DNA of 64,000 bases from NCBI RefSeq assembly GCF_026013965.1, contig NZ_CP110341.1:1984001-2048000 (forward strand). Reading direction: 5' to 3'. The notes beneath the pieces were generated by a model. That model was given only the letters and a program-made list of their open reading frames with translations. It was not told the origin of the DNA and ran no database searches. Positions 10,106-19,328 of this stretch are shown here, piece by piece. The translations under genes and the position numbers were made by a program. This DNA is from Brevibacterium sp. JSBI002 (GTDB taxonomy: Bacteria > Actinomycetota > Actinomycetes > Actinomycetales > Brevibacteriaceae). Within the stretch, counting starts at the first letter, position 1, and each line of letters begins with the position of its first letter.

Positions 10106-10257
10106 TGTATTACCTTTCATCAATGTGTTCTGCCGCGGTGGGCCTCTGCGGTTCTCGCCCCGAACGCGACTGTTGTTTCCCCGGATGGGAAAGAGGGATT
10201 GAGCGTCGAGATCCGCTCGCACCGACCGCCTTTAGGGTGCAGGCACAACAGCTGTCC

Positions 10258-10287
10258 ATCTTAGCGGGTGCACACCGCCCGTCGCAA
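10258..10287 (-). promoter_or_regulatory. Probable sigma-A promoter of rpsD
   Basis: On the minus strand TTGCGA (10282-10287) and TAAGAT (10258-10263) are separated by 18 bases. Transcription would start near 10251, leaving a leader of roughly 145 bases before the rpsD GTG. Such a leader would suit autoregulation by S4, but I did not identify a specific fold. Confidence 0.55.
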
Positions 10288-10394
10288 AGCCGATCGGCGG
10301 CCTCGCCGCTGTGATCTTGCCGACTGAGGCGAACCGTCCGCCCTTGCCGGTCGACCGATCCGCAAGCACCGCTGTCAGTGCCGGCAGCCCGCTG

Positions 10395-11900
10395 TCACTT
10401 CCGACAGTCGTCTTCGTGGCTGTCGATCGCGGCATCGGCCACGGCCGCTCCGGACCCGCTGTAGATGTTGATCACCGCGTGGACCCCGGCACGGGCGAAG
10501 TGCTCGGCCTGATCGGGGCGTTGGACGACAGCGGCGATGGTCCCGGGGAAGCCGGCGATGCGCAGCTGTTCGAGAGCGAAGGTGTTCGAGTCGTGCAGGG
10601 CCATGGCGAGAACGACGGTGTGGGCGCTGCCGCCGACGACGAGGCGGTGCCAGAATTCGTGGTCGGTGGCGTCGCCTTCGAGCACTGTGAACTCGTCGGT
10701 GTGCAGGGCTTCGATGACTGTGTGGTCGTTGTCGATGCCGATGACGCTGCGGTCGCCGCGTTCGACGAAGCGCTCGTAGGCGCCGCGACCGATGCGGCCC
10801 ATGCCGAGGACGACGACCTCCGCATCTCCGGTGTCGAGCGGCCGATCGTTGGCCCGCAGCCGGCTCTCGTCCTCGTCCGGCAGGACCTGGTCGAGCTTCG
10901 CGACGATCTGGAGGCTGTAGGCGTTCGCCAGGGAGGAGCCGATCATCCCCAGTGCCACGGCGAGGGCGGTGATGGTCAGCCAGTTGCCCTCGAAGAGTCC
11001 GTTGTCGACTCCGACGGCGACGACGATGAGTGCGAATTCGGAGAAGTTGCTCAGGGCCAGGCTGGTGCGCACGCTGGTGCGGTTGCGCAGGCCGAAGAGG
11101 CGACCCATGAGGTAGAAGCTCGCGAAGTTGAACGGCAGCAGCACGACGCACAGGGCCAGCGCCATGAGCAGATCCGACCAGGTGGGGACCGCTTGGAGCC
11201 CGATGACGACGAAGAACCCGACGAGGAAGAGCTCTTTGACGCTGAACAGCGACTTCGACATCTCCACGGCTCGCGGGTGGGTGGAGAAGAGAAGTCCGAG
11301 CACCAGCGCTCCGAGGTCGCCGTGGATGCCGACTGATTCGAAGGCGACATAGCCGGGCCCCAAGGCCATGACGACGCCGAAGAGGACGAGCAGCTCACCG
11401 CGTCCGACGCGGTCGAGGAGCCGTCGCAGCACCCAGACCACGGGAACGATCAGGACGAGAGCGAACGCCCAGGGACTCGGCGGCTCTTCGCCTGCGATCG
11501 TGATGAAGGCGACCGCAGCGAGATCCTGGAGGACGAGGATCGCTATGGCGATCTGCCCGTAGTAGGACCCGTCGTCGGAGCGGTCTTCGAGCACTTTGAC
11601 CACGAGCACCGTGGAGGAGAACGAGAGGGCGAAGCCGAGCAGCGCCAAGGTGCCCAGTCCCCCGCCGACGCTGACGATGCCGATGGCTGCGGCAGCTCCG
11701 ATCGTCCCGGCACCGAGGAGGACCACCGTGATCATGTGCAGCGCAGCGGTGCCGTGGGCTTCGGGTTGGAGCAGGGAGCGCAGATCGAATTTCAGTCCGA
11801 TCGTGAACAGCAGCAGGACGACTCCGATGTCCGATACCTGCTGCAGTCCCGCGAAGGCGGTGAAGCCGAAGACGTGCAGGAGGAACCGCGTCTGTTCCAA
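10395..11900 (-). CDS. CPA2-family cation:proton antiporter with RCK domain, N-terminally short
   Basis: Kef-like monovalent cation:proton antiporter: about ten membrane helices (residues 25-350), then a regulatory TrkA-N/RCK Rossmann domain starting at EVVVLGMGRIG near residue 375. Signature segments DIGVVLLLFTIGLKFDL and ALSFSSTVLVVKVLEDRS are present. The first open start is TTG at 11900, only five bases after the rarA stop. Relatives usually have about 35-50 more residues here, covering the first helix and part of the second, and the upstream DNA is rarA. The product may therefore be truncated or inactive. The ion specificity cannot be read from sequence. Confidence 0.8.
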   Translation of the reverse strand: MEQTRFLLHVFGFTAFAGLQQVSDIGVVLLLFTIGLKFDLRSLLQPEAHGTAALHMITVVLLGAGTIGAAAAIGIVSVGGGLGTLALLGFALSFSSTVLVVKVLEDRSDDGSYYGQIAIAILVLQDLAAVAFITIAGEEPPSPWAFALVLIVPVVWVLRRLLDRVGRGELLVLFGVVMALGPGYVAFESVGIHGDLGALVLGLLFSTHPRAVEMSKSLFSVKELFLVGFFVVIGLQAVPTWSDLLMALALCVVLLPFNFASFYLMGRLFGLRNRTSVRTSLALSNFSEFALIVVAVGVDNGLFEGNWLTITALAVALGMIGSSLANAYSLQIVAKLDQVLPDEDESRLRANDRPLDTGDAEVVVLGMGRIGRGAYERFVERGDRSVIGIDNDHTVIEALHTDEFTVLEGDATDHEFWHRLVVGGSAHTVVLAMALHDSNTFALEQLRIAGFPGTIAAVVQRPDQAEHFARAGVHAVINIYSGSGAAVADAAIDSHEDDCRK

Positions 11901-11905
11901 AGCTA

Positions 11906-13309
11906 TCAGGGTCGCAGCAGCCGCCTGAGGTTCTCGAGCCTCTCGGCCATGCTGCGTTCCATTCCGTTGCCCGTCGGAGAGTAGTAGCGCTTCCCACGCA
12001 GCGACTCCGGCAGATACTCCTGATCGGCGACCCCGTGCGGATAGTCGTGCGAGTATTTGTAGCCCTCACCGTGGCCCAGCTCTTTCGCCCCCGGATAGTG
12101 GGCGTCGCGCAGATGCATCGGCACCTCTCCGGCGAGCCCGTTCTTCACATCGGCGATCGCGGCGTCCAGGGCGCGGTAGCTCGCGTTCGACTTCGGGGCC
12201 AGCGCGAGGTAGGTGACCGCCTCGGCGAGGGGGATCCGTCCTTCGGGCATGCCGATGTTGGCAACTGCGGTCGAGGCGGCCACGGCGATCGGCAGCGCCT
12301 GCGGGTCGGCCATGCCGATGTCCTCGGCCGCGGAGATGACGACGCGACGGGCGATGAAGCGCGGGTCCTCACCGGCGACGATCATCCGCGCCAGATAGTG
12401 CAGGGCCGCGTCGACATCGGAGCCGCGGATGGATTTGATGAAGGCGGAGACCACGTCGTAGTGCTGGTCGCCGTTCTTGTCGTAGCGCAGAACGGTTTCG
12501 CTGCTCGCCTCGGCGCACGCGGACTCGGTGATCGCGATCGGTTCGTCGCCGGCCTCCTCCGCCTGCGCTGCGGCGATTCCCGCAGCGGCTTCGAGGACGG
12601 TCAGTGATCGGCGGGCGTCGGCTCCGGCGATGCGGACGATGAAGTTCCTGGCCTCCTCGGTGAGGGTGAACTGTCCGGCCAGCCCGCGATCGGATTCGAC
12701 GGCACGGTCGAGCAGATTGCCGACCGCCTCGTCGTCGAGCGGACGCAGCGTGAGCATGAGCGACCGCGACAGCAGGGGGGAGATGACGGAGAACGACGGG
12801 TTCTCCGTGGTGGCGGCCACGAGCACGACGAGCCTGTTCTCCACCGCCGGCAGCAGGGCATCCTGCTGGGCTTTCGAGAACCGGTGGATCTCGTCGAGGA
12901 AGAGGACGGTGGTCCGTCCGTACATCTCCCGTTCGCGGCGGGCGCTCTCGATCACCTGGCGCACGTCCTTGACGCCCGCAGTGATGGCGGAGAGCTCGAC
13001 GAAGGTGCGGCCCGGGGCATGGGAGATGACATGGGCCAACGTGGTCTTTCCGACTCCGGGCGGACCCCACAGGATCACCGAGGAGGCTCCCGCCCGGTCT
13101 CCCCCGCTGGCTTCGACGAGTTGGTTGAGCGGGGACCCCGGGAAGGTCAGGTGCTCCTGGCCGACGACCTCGTCCAGGGTCCGCGGACGCATCCGCACCG
13201 CAAGTGGGTCCAGGGCCCTGCCCGAGGAGGCCCCGGAGGAACCGGCGAAGCCCGGACCCGGTGTTTCCTGGTCCGGGCCGTCGGAGAACAGATTGGGTTC
13301 TTGGCTCAT
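11906..13309 (-). CDS. rarA: Replication-associated recombination protein A (MgsA/RarA AAA+ ATPase)
   Basis: Clamp-loader-like AAA+ ATPase that acts at stalled replication forks. It has Walker [13 protein letters not shown], Walker [17 protein letters not shown], sensor 1 in ATTENPSF, and the C-terminal tetramerisation part ending with [18 protein letters not shown]. Length 467 aa is typical. The ATG at 13309 shares one base with the aspS stop (TGATG), so it is likely cotranscribed with aspS. Confidence 0.94.
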   Translation of the reverse strand: MSQEPNLFSDGPDQETPGPGFAGSSGASSGRALDPLAVRMRPRTLDEVVGQEHLTFPGSPLNQLVEASGGDRAGASSVILWGPPGVGKTTLAHVISHAPGRTFVELSAITAGVKDVRQVIESARREREMYGRTTVLFLDEIHRFSKAQQDALLPAVENRLVVLVAATTENPSFSVISPLLSRSLMLTLRPLDDEAVGNLLDRAVESDRGLAGQFTLTEEARNFIVRIAGADARRSLTVLEAAAGIAAAQAEEAGDEPIAITESACAEASSETVLRYDKNGDQHYDVVSAFIKSIRGSDVDAALHYLARMIVAGEDPRFIARRVVISAAEDIGMADPQALPIAVAASTAVANIGMPEGRIPLAEAVTYLALAPKSNASYRALDAAIADVKNGLAGEVPMHLRDAHYPGAKELGHGEGYKYSHDYPHGVADQEYLPESLRGKRYYSPTGNGMERSMAERLENLRRLLRP

Positions 13310-15090
13310 CAGGCCTCGGCGTCGTCGTCTTCCGGTTCGAAGTCGACTCCGGCCTCGGCGCGCTGAGCGTCGGTGATCGGTGCCGGCGCCTGAGTCAGCG
13401 GATCGAATCCGCCGCCGGACTTCGGGAAGGCGATGACCTCACGGATCGAGTCGACGCCGGCCAGCAGGGACACGATGCGATCCCAGCCGAAGGCGATGCC
13501 GCCGTGCGGGGGTGCGCCGAACTTGAAGGCTTCGAGGAGGAAGCCGAACTTCTCCTCGGCCTCTTCGGCGGAGATGCCCATGATCTTGAATACGCGTTCC
13601 TGAACGTCCTTGCGGTGGATGCGGATCGAGCCGCCGCCGATCTCATTGCCGTTGCAGACGATGTCGTAGGCGTAGGCCAGAGCAGCTCCCGGGTCCTCTT
13701 CGAGGGAATCGAGGAATTCGGGCTTCGGAGCGGTGAAGGCGTGGTGGACGGCCGTCCACTGTCCGCCGCCGACGGCGACGTCTCCGGCGGCCTGCGCTTC
13801 GGCGGCCGATTCGAACAGGGGTGCGTCGACGACCCACACGAAGGCCCAGTCGCCGTCCTTGATGAGACCCGTGCGCTCGGCGATCTCATTGCGGGCGGCG
13901 CCGAGGAGGGCACGCATGCTGCGATCACCGGCGGCGAAGAAGATGGCGTCGCCCGGCTGCGCACCGGCCGCCTCGGCGAGTCCCGCCTTCTCCTCATCGG
14001 AGATGTTCTTGGCCACCGGACCGGACAGGGTTCCGTCTTCGCCGATGAGCACATAGGCCAGGCCCTTCGCTCCGCGCTGCTTGGCCCAGTCCTGCCAGCC
14101 GTCGAGCTGACGACGCGGCAGCGAGCCGCCGCCGGGGTAGACGACGGAGCCGACATAGGGCGACTGGAAGACGCGGAATGGGGTGTCCTTGAAGAACTCG
14201 GTGAGGTTGTGCAGTTCGAGGCCGAAGCGCAGGTCCGGCTTGTCCGAACCGTAGCGCTCCATCGCCTCGTGGTAGGTGATGTGCGGGATCGGCGTGGTGA
14301 TGTCGTAGCCGATGAGCTTCCACAGCGCGGTGAGGATCTCTTCGGCCAGAGAGATGATGTCCTCCTGCTCGACGAAGGAGGCTTCGATGTCGAGCTGGGT
14401 GAACTCCGGCTGTCGGTCAGCGCGGAAGTCCTCGTCGCGGTAGCAGCGGGCGATCTGGTAGTAGCGTTCCATGCCGGCGACCTGGAGCAGCTGCTTGAAC
14501 AGCTGCGGCGACTGCGGCAGGGCGTACCAGGAGCCGGGCTTGAGGCGGGCCGGGACGAGGAAGTCGCGGGCACCTTCCGGAGTCGACTTCGTCAGTGTCG
14601 GCGTCTCGACCTCGACGAAGCTGTGGGCGTCGAGGACCGACCGTGCGGCCTTGTTGACATCGGAGCGCAGGCGGATCGTCTTGGCCGGGCCCGAACGGCG
14701 CAGGTCGAGGTAGCGGTAGCGCAGACGGGTCTCCTCGCCCACGGCGCCCGAGTCCTCGGCATGGTCGGAGACCTGGAACGGCAGGGCCGCTGCTTCGGAG
14801 AGCACCTCGACGGTGGTGTCGATGATCTCGATCTCGCCGGTGGGCAGGTTCGGGTTGGTGTTGCCATCGGGACGCACCGACACGGTGCCGGTGGCCTTGA
14901 CGACGGTTTCGTTGCGCAGCTGGTGGGCATCGTCCTCACGGACGACGACCTGCACGATCCCCGAAGCGTCGCGCAGATCGATGAAGGCCACACCTCCGTG
15001 ATCGCGACGACGATCGACCCACCCGGTGAGGGTGACGGTTTCTCCTGCGTTCGCGGCTCGCAGGCTTCCGGCTTCGTGGCTTCGCAGCAC
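13309..15090 (-). CDS. aspS: Aspartate--tRNA ligase
   Basis: Class II synthetase with an N-terminal OB-fold anticodon-binding domain ([15 protein letters not shown]), catalytic motif 2 around [21 protein letters not shown], the large bacterial GAD insertion in the middle, and motif 3 [15 protein letters not shown] near the C-terminus. An acidic 15-residue tail ends the 593-aa protein. The start is GTG at 15090 with GGAG seven bases upstream. I did not decide whether it is discriminating or also charges tRNA-Asn. Confidence 0.96.
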   Translation of the reverse strand: MLRSHEAGSLRAANAGETVTLTGWVDRRRDHGGVAFIDLRDASGIVQVVVREDDAHQLRNETVVKATGTVSVRPDGNTNPNLPTGEIEIIDTTVEVLSEAAALPFQVSDHAEDSGAVGEETRLRYRYLDLRRSGPAKTIRLRSDVNKAARSVLDAHSFVEVETPTLTKSTPEGARDFLVPARLKPGSWYALPQSPQLFKQLLQVAGMERYYQIARCYRDEDFRADRQPEFTQLDIEASFVEQEDIISLAEEILTALWKLIGYDITTPIPHITYHEAMERYGSDKPDLRFGLELHNLTEFFKDTPFRVFQSPYVGSVVYPGGGSLPRRQLDGWQDWAKQRGAKGLAYVLIGEDGTLSGPVAKNISDEEKAGLAEAAGAQPGDAIFFAAGDRSMRALLGAARNEIAERTGLIKDGDWAFVWVVDAPLFESAAEAQAAGDVAVGGGQWTAVHHAFTAPKPEFLDSLEEDPGAALAYAYDIVCNGNEIGGGSIRIHRKDVQERVFKIMGISAEEAEEKFGFLLEAFKFGAPPHGGIAFGWDRIVSLLAGVDSIREVIAFPKSGGGFDPLTQAPAPITDAQRAEAGVDFEPEDDDAEA

Positions 15091-15148
15091 CTAGGGCTCC
15101 TTTGTGATGTTGTGGTCTAGCGCCTGAACAATGATAGTCGCCCCGCGC

Positions 15149-16483
15149 TCAGCTCCGGTACACGCGGGGCCAGAGGTCGTCTTCCGCGGGAGTCCACGTG
15201 TCCGGGTCGGCCGTGGTCTGCTCTCCCGAGCGGATGTCCTTGACCTCGTGGCCGGACTCACCGTCGGTGAACCAGACGAACGGGATGCCGCGGCGTTCCG
15301 CGTAGCGGATCTGCTTGCCGAACTTCGCAGCGTTCGGCGAGACTTCGCACGGGATGTCCCGGGACCTCAGCGTCACTGCCACGGCGTCGGCGTCAGCCCG
15401 TCGGGCCTCCTCGGTGACGGCGATGACGACGGCCGAGGGGGTACCGCGGGTGGCACGGATCTCCGAGGTCTCGCCGAGGATGAACGCCATGAGGCGGGAG
15501 ACGCCGATGGACATGCCCACCCCGGGATAGTTCTTCTTGCCGACGGTGACCAGCGAGTCGTAGCGACCGCCGGAGGATACGGAACCGAGTTCTTCGTGGC
15601 CGATCAGCTGGGTCTCGTAGACCGCGCCCGTGTAGTAGTCGAGGCCGCGGGCGATCTTGAGCTGGGCGACGACGACTCCGGGTGCGCGTTCGGCTGCGGC
15701 TCGCAGCAGAGTCGTCAGCGATTCGAGTCCGGCTTCGAGCAGGGGGTGGTCGACGCCGAGGGCGCGCACCTCGTCGGCGAAGTCCGGGGAGTCGGATTCG
15801 ATGGCGGCCAGCTCCAGGCACAGGCGCTGCTGATCCTCATCGGCGTCGGCTTCGGCAGCCAGCAGCTTCGCCACTTCGGCGGGGCCGATCTTGTCGTATT
15901 TGTCGAGGCAGCGCAGCACGGCTTGGATGTTCGTCAGCCCGATTCCGCGGGCGAAGCCCTCGAGCAGCCTGCGGTCGTTGACGACGATCTTGATTCCGGG
16001 CACGCCGAGCGGGGCGAGCCGGGAGAACGCATCGGCCACGGCCAGGGGGATCTCGACCTCGAAGTGTCCGGGCAGCTCCCCATCGGCGATGACGTCGATA
16101 TCGGCCTGGATGAACTCCCGGTAGCGACCGGCCTGCGGCCGTTCGCCCCGCCAGACGGGCTGGACGCGAGCGGCCTTGAACGGGAAGCTCAGTTCGTTCG
16201 CATTGTCGGCGATGTAGCGGGCCAGGGGCACAGTGAGGTCGAAGTGGAGTCCCAGAGGGTTGCGCTCGGCGCCCTCGGAGTGGAGGCGGGAGACGGCGAA
16301 GATCTCCTTGTCGATCTCGCCGTCCTTGGCCAACTGGCTGATCGGTTCGACGGCGCGGTGGTTGAGGGCGGAGAACCCGTGCAGGGCGAAGGTGTGTTCG
16401 AGGGTGTCGATGATGGTCTTCTCGATCACGCGTTCGGCCGGGAGTCGTTCCGGGAATCCGGACAGACGGGCTGACTTCGCCAT
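15149..16483 (-). CDS. hisS: Histidine--tRNA ligase
   Basis: Class II synthetase for tRNA-His. Visible are FDLTVPLARYIA (motif 1 region), motif 2 in QAGRYREFIQADIDVI, the histidine-specific ARGLDYYTGAVYET block, and a C-terminal alpha/beta anticodon-binding domain (about residues 340-440). Length 444 aa is normal. It precedes aspS on the same strand with a 58-base gap, a pairing common in bacteria. Confidence 0.96.
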   Translation of the reverse strand: MAKSARLSGFPERLPAERVIEKTIIDTLEHTFALHGFSALNHRAVEPISQLAKDGEIDKEIFAVSRLHSEGAERNPLGLHFDLTVPLARYIADNANELSFPFKAARVQPVWRGERPQAGRYREFIQADIDVIADGELPGHFEVEIPLAVADAFSRLAPLGVPGIKIVVNDRRLLEGFARGIGLTNIQAVLRCLDKYDKIGPAEVAKLLAAEADADEDQQRLCLELAAIESDSPDFADEVRALGVDHPLLEAGLESLTTLLRAAAERAPGVVVAQLKIARGLDYYTGAVYETQLIGHEELGSVSSGGRYDSLVTVGKKNYPGVGMSIGVSRLMAFILGETSEIRATRGTPSAVVIAVTEEARRADADAVAVTLRSRDIPCEVSPNAAKFGKQIRYAERRGIPFVWFTDGESGHEVKDIRSGEQTTADPDTWTPAEDDLWPRVYRS

Positions 16484-16534
16484 GGTGCTCCTTGCTTTCG
16501 GTGCGGTTTGAGTGCTGTGAAGTGGTGGGAGGTT

Positions 16535-17179
16535 TCAGAAGAACGGATTCGTCGCGAGTTCCGTGCTCACGCGTGAGCCAGGGCCGTGTCCAGGATAGAT
16601 CGGCACGTCCGGCAGTGTCGCGAAGGCCCGCAGCGATTCGGCCATCGCCTGAGGGTCTCCCCCGGGCAGGTCGACGCGGCCGATGGCTCCGGCGAAGACG
16701 ACGTCACCGGTGAAGATGACTTCCTCGTCCCCGTCCTTCACTCGCAGCAGCATGGAACCTTCCGTATGCCCTGGTGCGGAGACTGCGGTGATGGTGAGTC
16801 CGGCAATCTCGAAGCTCTCACCATCACTGATGTCAATGGGTGCCGGGGCGTTCCAGTCTGCGACGAGCGGGGCCAGCATCGCCGCGAACTGCGGGTTGAG
16901 CGTTGTCGCCGGCGATTCCAGGCGGTACCGGTCGGCGGCGCCGAGGTGGACGGGCACGTTCCAGCGGGCGAGCACGTTGGTCAGGCCCAGGATATGGTCG
17001 GGGTGGCCGTGGGTGAGGAAGATCGCCCGAGGTTCGAGTCCCTCTTCGCTCAGCAGCTTCTCGAGACCCGGGGCGCAGTCGTATCCGGAGTCGATGAGAA
17101 TGCAGTCGCTGGAGCCGTCTGCGCGCACGGCATAGCAGTTGACGTCGAGGAATTCGGCGTTGGTCGAGAACACATCCAT
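16535..17179 (-). CDS. MBL-fold metallo-hydrolase (glyoxalase II-like)
   Basis: Small metallo-beta-lactamase-fold hydrolase of 214 aa. The metal-binding motif THGHPDH occurs near residue 57, further ligands are in APGHTEGS and FTGDVVF, and the C-terminal GHGPGS histidine is present. This layout fits the glyoxalase II/YcbL-like group that hydrolyses thioesters such as S-D-lactoyl thiols, but the substrate is not certain. A -10 box six bases before the ATG suggests a leaderless message. Confidence 0.85.
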   Translation of the reverse strand: MDVFSTNAEFLDVNCYAVRADGSSDCILIDSGYDCAPGLEKLLSEEGLEPRAIFLTHGHPDHILGLTNVLARWNVPVHLGAADRYRLESPATTLNPQFAAMLAPLVADWNAPAPIDISDGESFEIAGLTITAVSAPGHTEGSMLLRVKDGDEEVIFTGDVVFAGAIGRVDLPGGDPQAMAESLRAFATLPDVPIYPGHGPGSRVSTELATNPFF

Positions 17180-17185
17180 GTGGAA

Positions 17186-17191
17186 AGTCTA
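17186..17191 (-). promoter_or_regulatory. -10 box for a leaderless MBL-hydrolase transcript
   Basis: TAGACT on the minus strand lies six bases before the ATG at 17179, which would put the transcription start at about the start codon. No Shine-Dalgarno or convincing -35 box is visible. Confidence 0.5.
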
Positions 17192-17298
17192 TCTACACGC
17201 CAGCCGATGGTTATGCTGGGATAACGTCTATCCCACAATCGAGTGATCGGCGGGTGGAATGACCTGCCGGTTCGACCGATGGAAACAAGGTGAGAACC

Positions 17299-18651
17299 AT
17301 GTCGACCCCGACACCGAAGCCGACCCCCCGTCCGTCGTCGCTGCCGCGTCCGCAGGCGGCACAGGTGGTCAATGCCAGCCATATCGACCACGACGCCGAG
17401 GTGGCTCGCGCGGTGACACATGGTCGTGCCGATGCGGACGGCAATGTGTTCGTCACCACACCGGAGGGCGAACGTGCCGTCGGTCAGTACCCGGACGCCA
17501 CTCCTGAGGAGGCTCTCGAGTACTTCGCGAAGAAGTACGTCGAACTCGCCGAGAGCGCAGTCCTGCTGCGCAATCGTCTCTCCGCCGGCGCTCCCGGCCG
17601 TGAGGTCGTGTCTGCGGCGAAGACGCTGCAGGAAACACTGCCGGAAGCCAACGTCGTCGGCGATCTCAAGGGGCTGAGCGCCACTCTCGACACACTCATC
17701 TCCGATGCCGAGGCCACGGAGTCCCGTCAGGCGGCCCGGGCGCAGGCCGCGAAACTCGCCGCCGCCGAGGATCGTGAGGCTCTCGTCGTCGAGGCCGAGA
17801 CCCTGGCCAAGCAGGACCCGTCGAAGATCCAGTGGAAGCAGTCGGGCGCTCGCCTGCGCGAGCTCTTCGCCCAGTGGAAGGACATGCAGCGCAGCGGACC
17901 CCGCCTGCCGCGTGCCGTCGATCAGGAACTCTGGGGCAGGTTTTCACAGGCTCGGAACACGTTCGAACACAAGCGCAAGGAGTTCTTCGCCGAACTCGAC
18001 AAGGTCAATGCCGAGGGCAAGCGGATCAAGGAGAAGATCGTCGCCGAGGCGGAGTCGCTGTCGGCGTCGACCGATTTCCGCACCGTGTCGCAGAAGTACA
18101 AGGACCTGATGAGCCAGTGGAAGCGCGCCCCGCGTGCCTCGCGGAAGGACGATGATGCGCTGTGGGCACGATTCCGTGCAGCACAGGACGTGTTCTTCTC
18201 CGCCCGCGATGCCGAGAATGCCGCTCTGGACGAGGAGTTCAAGGGCAACCTCGTCGTCAAGGAAGAGCTGTTGAAGAAGGCTCAGGCGCTGCTGCCGATC
18301 ACCGACCCGGTGGCGGCCAAGCGCGAGCTGCGCAACATCCAAGACCAGTGGGAGGACGCCGGGAAGGTCCCTCGCGCCGATGTCTCGCGGATGGAGAACG
18401 GTCTGCGCGATGTCGAACGCGCACTCGCCGATGCCGAGGAAGCCGCGTGGCAGCGCAGCAACCCGGAGACGAAGGCCCGCACCTCGGGTGCGCTGAGTCA
18501 GCTCGACGAGTCGATCGTCGACCTCGAGAAGAAGCTCGAGGCCGCGAAGTCCGGTGGCGATGAGAAGGCCGTCGCCGAGGCGAAGGAAGCCCTCGATGCT
18601 CGTCGCGCCTGGCGGGATCAGCTCGCCCAGACCGCCGCAGAACTCGACTGA
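17299..18651 (+). CDS. DUF349 domain-containing protein
   Basis: Cytosolic, highly charged, mostly alpha-helical protein of 450 aa. It contains several DUF349 repeats, seen as recurring LRELFAQWKDM...LWGRFSQARNTF and YKDLMSQWKRAP...LWARFRAAQDVFF units (about residues 175-400), followed by a coiled-coil-like C-terminus. The N-terminal 40 residues are proline-rich. ATG at 17299 follows AAGGTGAG with good spacing; a GTG at 17290 overlaps that Shine-Dalgarno and is unlikely. It is divergent from the MBL hydrolase. The family's function is not established. Confidence 0.88.
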   Translation: MSTPTPKPTPRPSSLPRPQAAQVVNASHIDHDAEVARAVTHGRADADGNVFVTTPEGERAVGQYPDATPEEALEYFAKKYVELAESAVLLRNRLSAGAPGREVVSAAKTLQETLPEANVVGDLKGLSATLDTLISDAEATESRQAARAQAAKLAAAEDREALVVEAETLAKQDPSKIQWKQSGARLRELFAQWKDMQRSGPRLPRAVDQELWGRFSQARNTFEHKRKEFFAELDKVNAEGKRIKEKIVAEAESLSASTDFRTVSQKYKDLMSQWKRAPRASRKDDDALWARFRAAQDVFFSARDAENAALDEEFKGNLVVKEELLKKAQALLPITDPVAAKRELRNIQDQWEDAGKVPRADVSRMENGLRDVERALADAEEAAWQRSNPETKARTSGALSQLDESIVDLEKKLEAAKSGGDEKAVAEAKEALDARRAWRDQLAQTAAELD

Positions 18652-18738
18652 GGCCGCAGTGCTCGGCTGAGGCTGCGGCGCTCGTCCACAGCTTCTGACG
18701 TTCGAGTCAGCACCTGTCCACAGGCGCTCACCGAAGTC

Positions 18739-18767
18739 TTGTCAACGCCTCCACATCCGACGATAGT
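18739..18767 (+). promoter_or_regulatory. Promoter for the AbiEi-like gene, placed for leaderless transcription
   Basis: TTGTCA (18739-18744) and GATAGT (18762-18767) are separated by 17 bases, and the ATG follows the -10 box by six bases. This is the best two-box promoter among the apparently leaderless genes here. Confidence 0.6.
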
Positions 18768-18773
18768 TCGGGT

Positions 18774-19328
18774 ATGGAGGCGTTGTTTCATCTGCGGGAT
18801 TTCGGGTACGAGCAGCTCACCGAGCTCACCCTCGACGGCCTGCTCATCCGACTGACCGAATCGACCTGGGTGCGCAAGGGTGCGATCCTCTCCCCCGCTG
18901 AGCGGATGGCCGCTCTGCATTCGCTCATCCCACCCGGACTCGCGCTCTCCCACGACAGCGCCTGGTGGGTGCACCGCGGACTCGGCCGGGCGCCCGCTCC
19001 GCTGAACTTCATCACGCTGCCCAGGCGCCGGTGGATCGCCGATGACGGATTCGACGTCCATGAGACGACCCTGGCGGAGAATGATTGGCATCTCATCGAC
19101 GGACTGCCGATCACGACGGAGGAACGCACGCTCTACGATCTGCTCTTCCCGCACTTCCGGTTCCCGACCGCAGAGTCGCCGCGGGCACTGCGGGAGATCA
19201 TCGCAGAGATTCCCAGCGGTCTCCGCCACCGGCTCCGGGACTACCTCACCGAGGTGGCCCGTCGACCGTTCGTCGCCCAGATGCGCGCGGCTCTGGACCG
19301 GGAGGATCAGCCGCCGGAGATGCGGTAG
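18774..19328 (+). CDS. AbiEi antitoxin-like protein, orphan
   Basis: 184-aa protein resembling the AbiEi/DUF559-associated antitoxin C-terminal family: an [15 protein letters not shown] block near residue 60, then a VHETTL strand, and the typical [16 protein letters not shown] block near residue 115. In known AbiEi systems such proteins repress their operon and neutralise a nucleotidyltransferase toxin, but no AbiEii-like gene lies next to it. Its 3' end overlaps the convergent rel gene by 22 bases. Family assignment is by pattern only. Confidence 0.6.
   Translation: MEALFHLRDFGYEQLTELTLDGLLIRLTESTWVRKGAILSPAERMAALHSLIPPGLALSHDSAWWVHRGLGRAPAPLNFITLPRRRWIADDGFDVHETTLAENDWHLIDGLPITTEERTLYDLLFPHFRFPTAESPRALREIIAEIPSGLRHRLRDYLTEVARRPFVAQMRAALDREDQPPEMR

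Noticed and set aside
13204..15120. A 638-codon plus-strand frame opposite aspS
   Set aside because: It is the antisense shadow of a certain gene; composition is Val/Gly/Asp-rich as in other shadows, and it spans the rarA-aspS junction.
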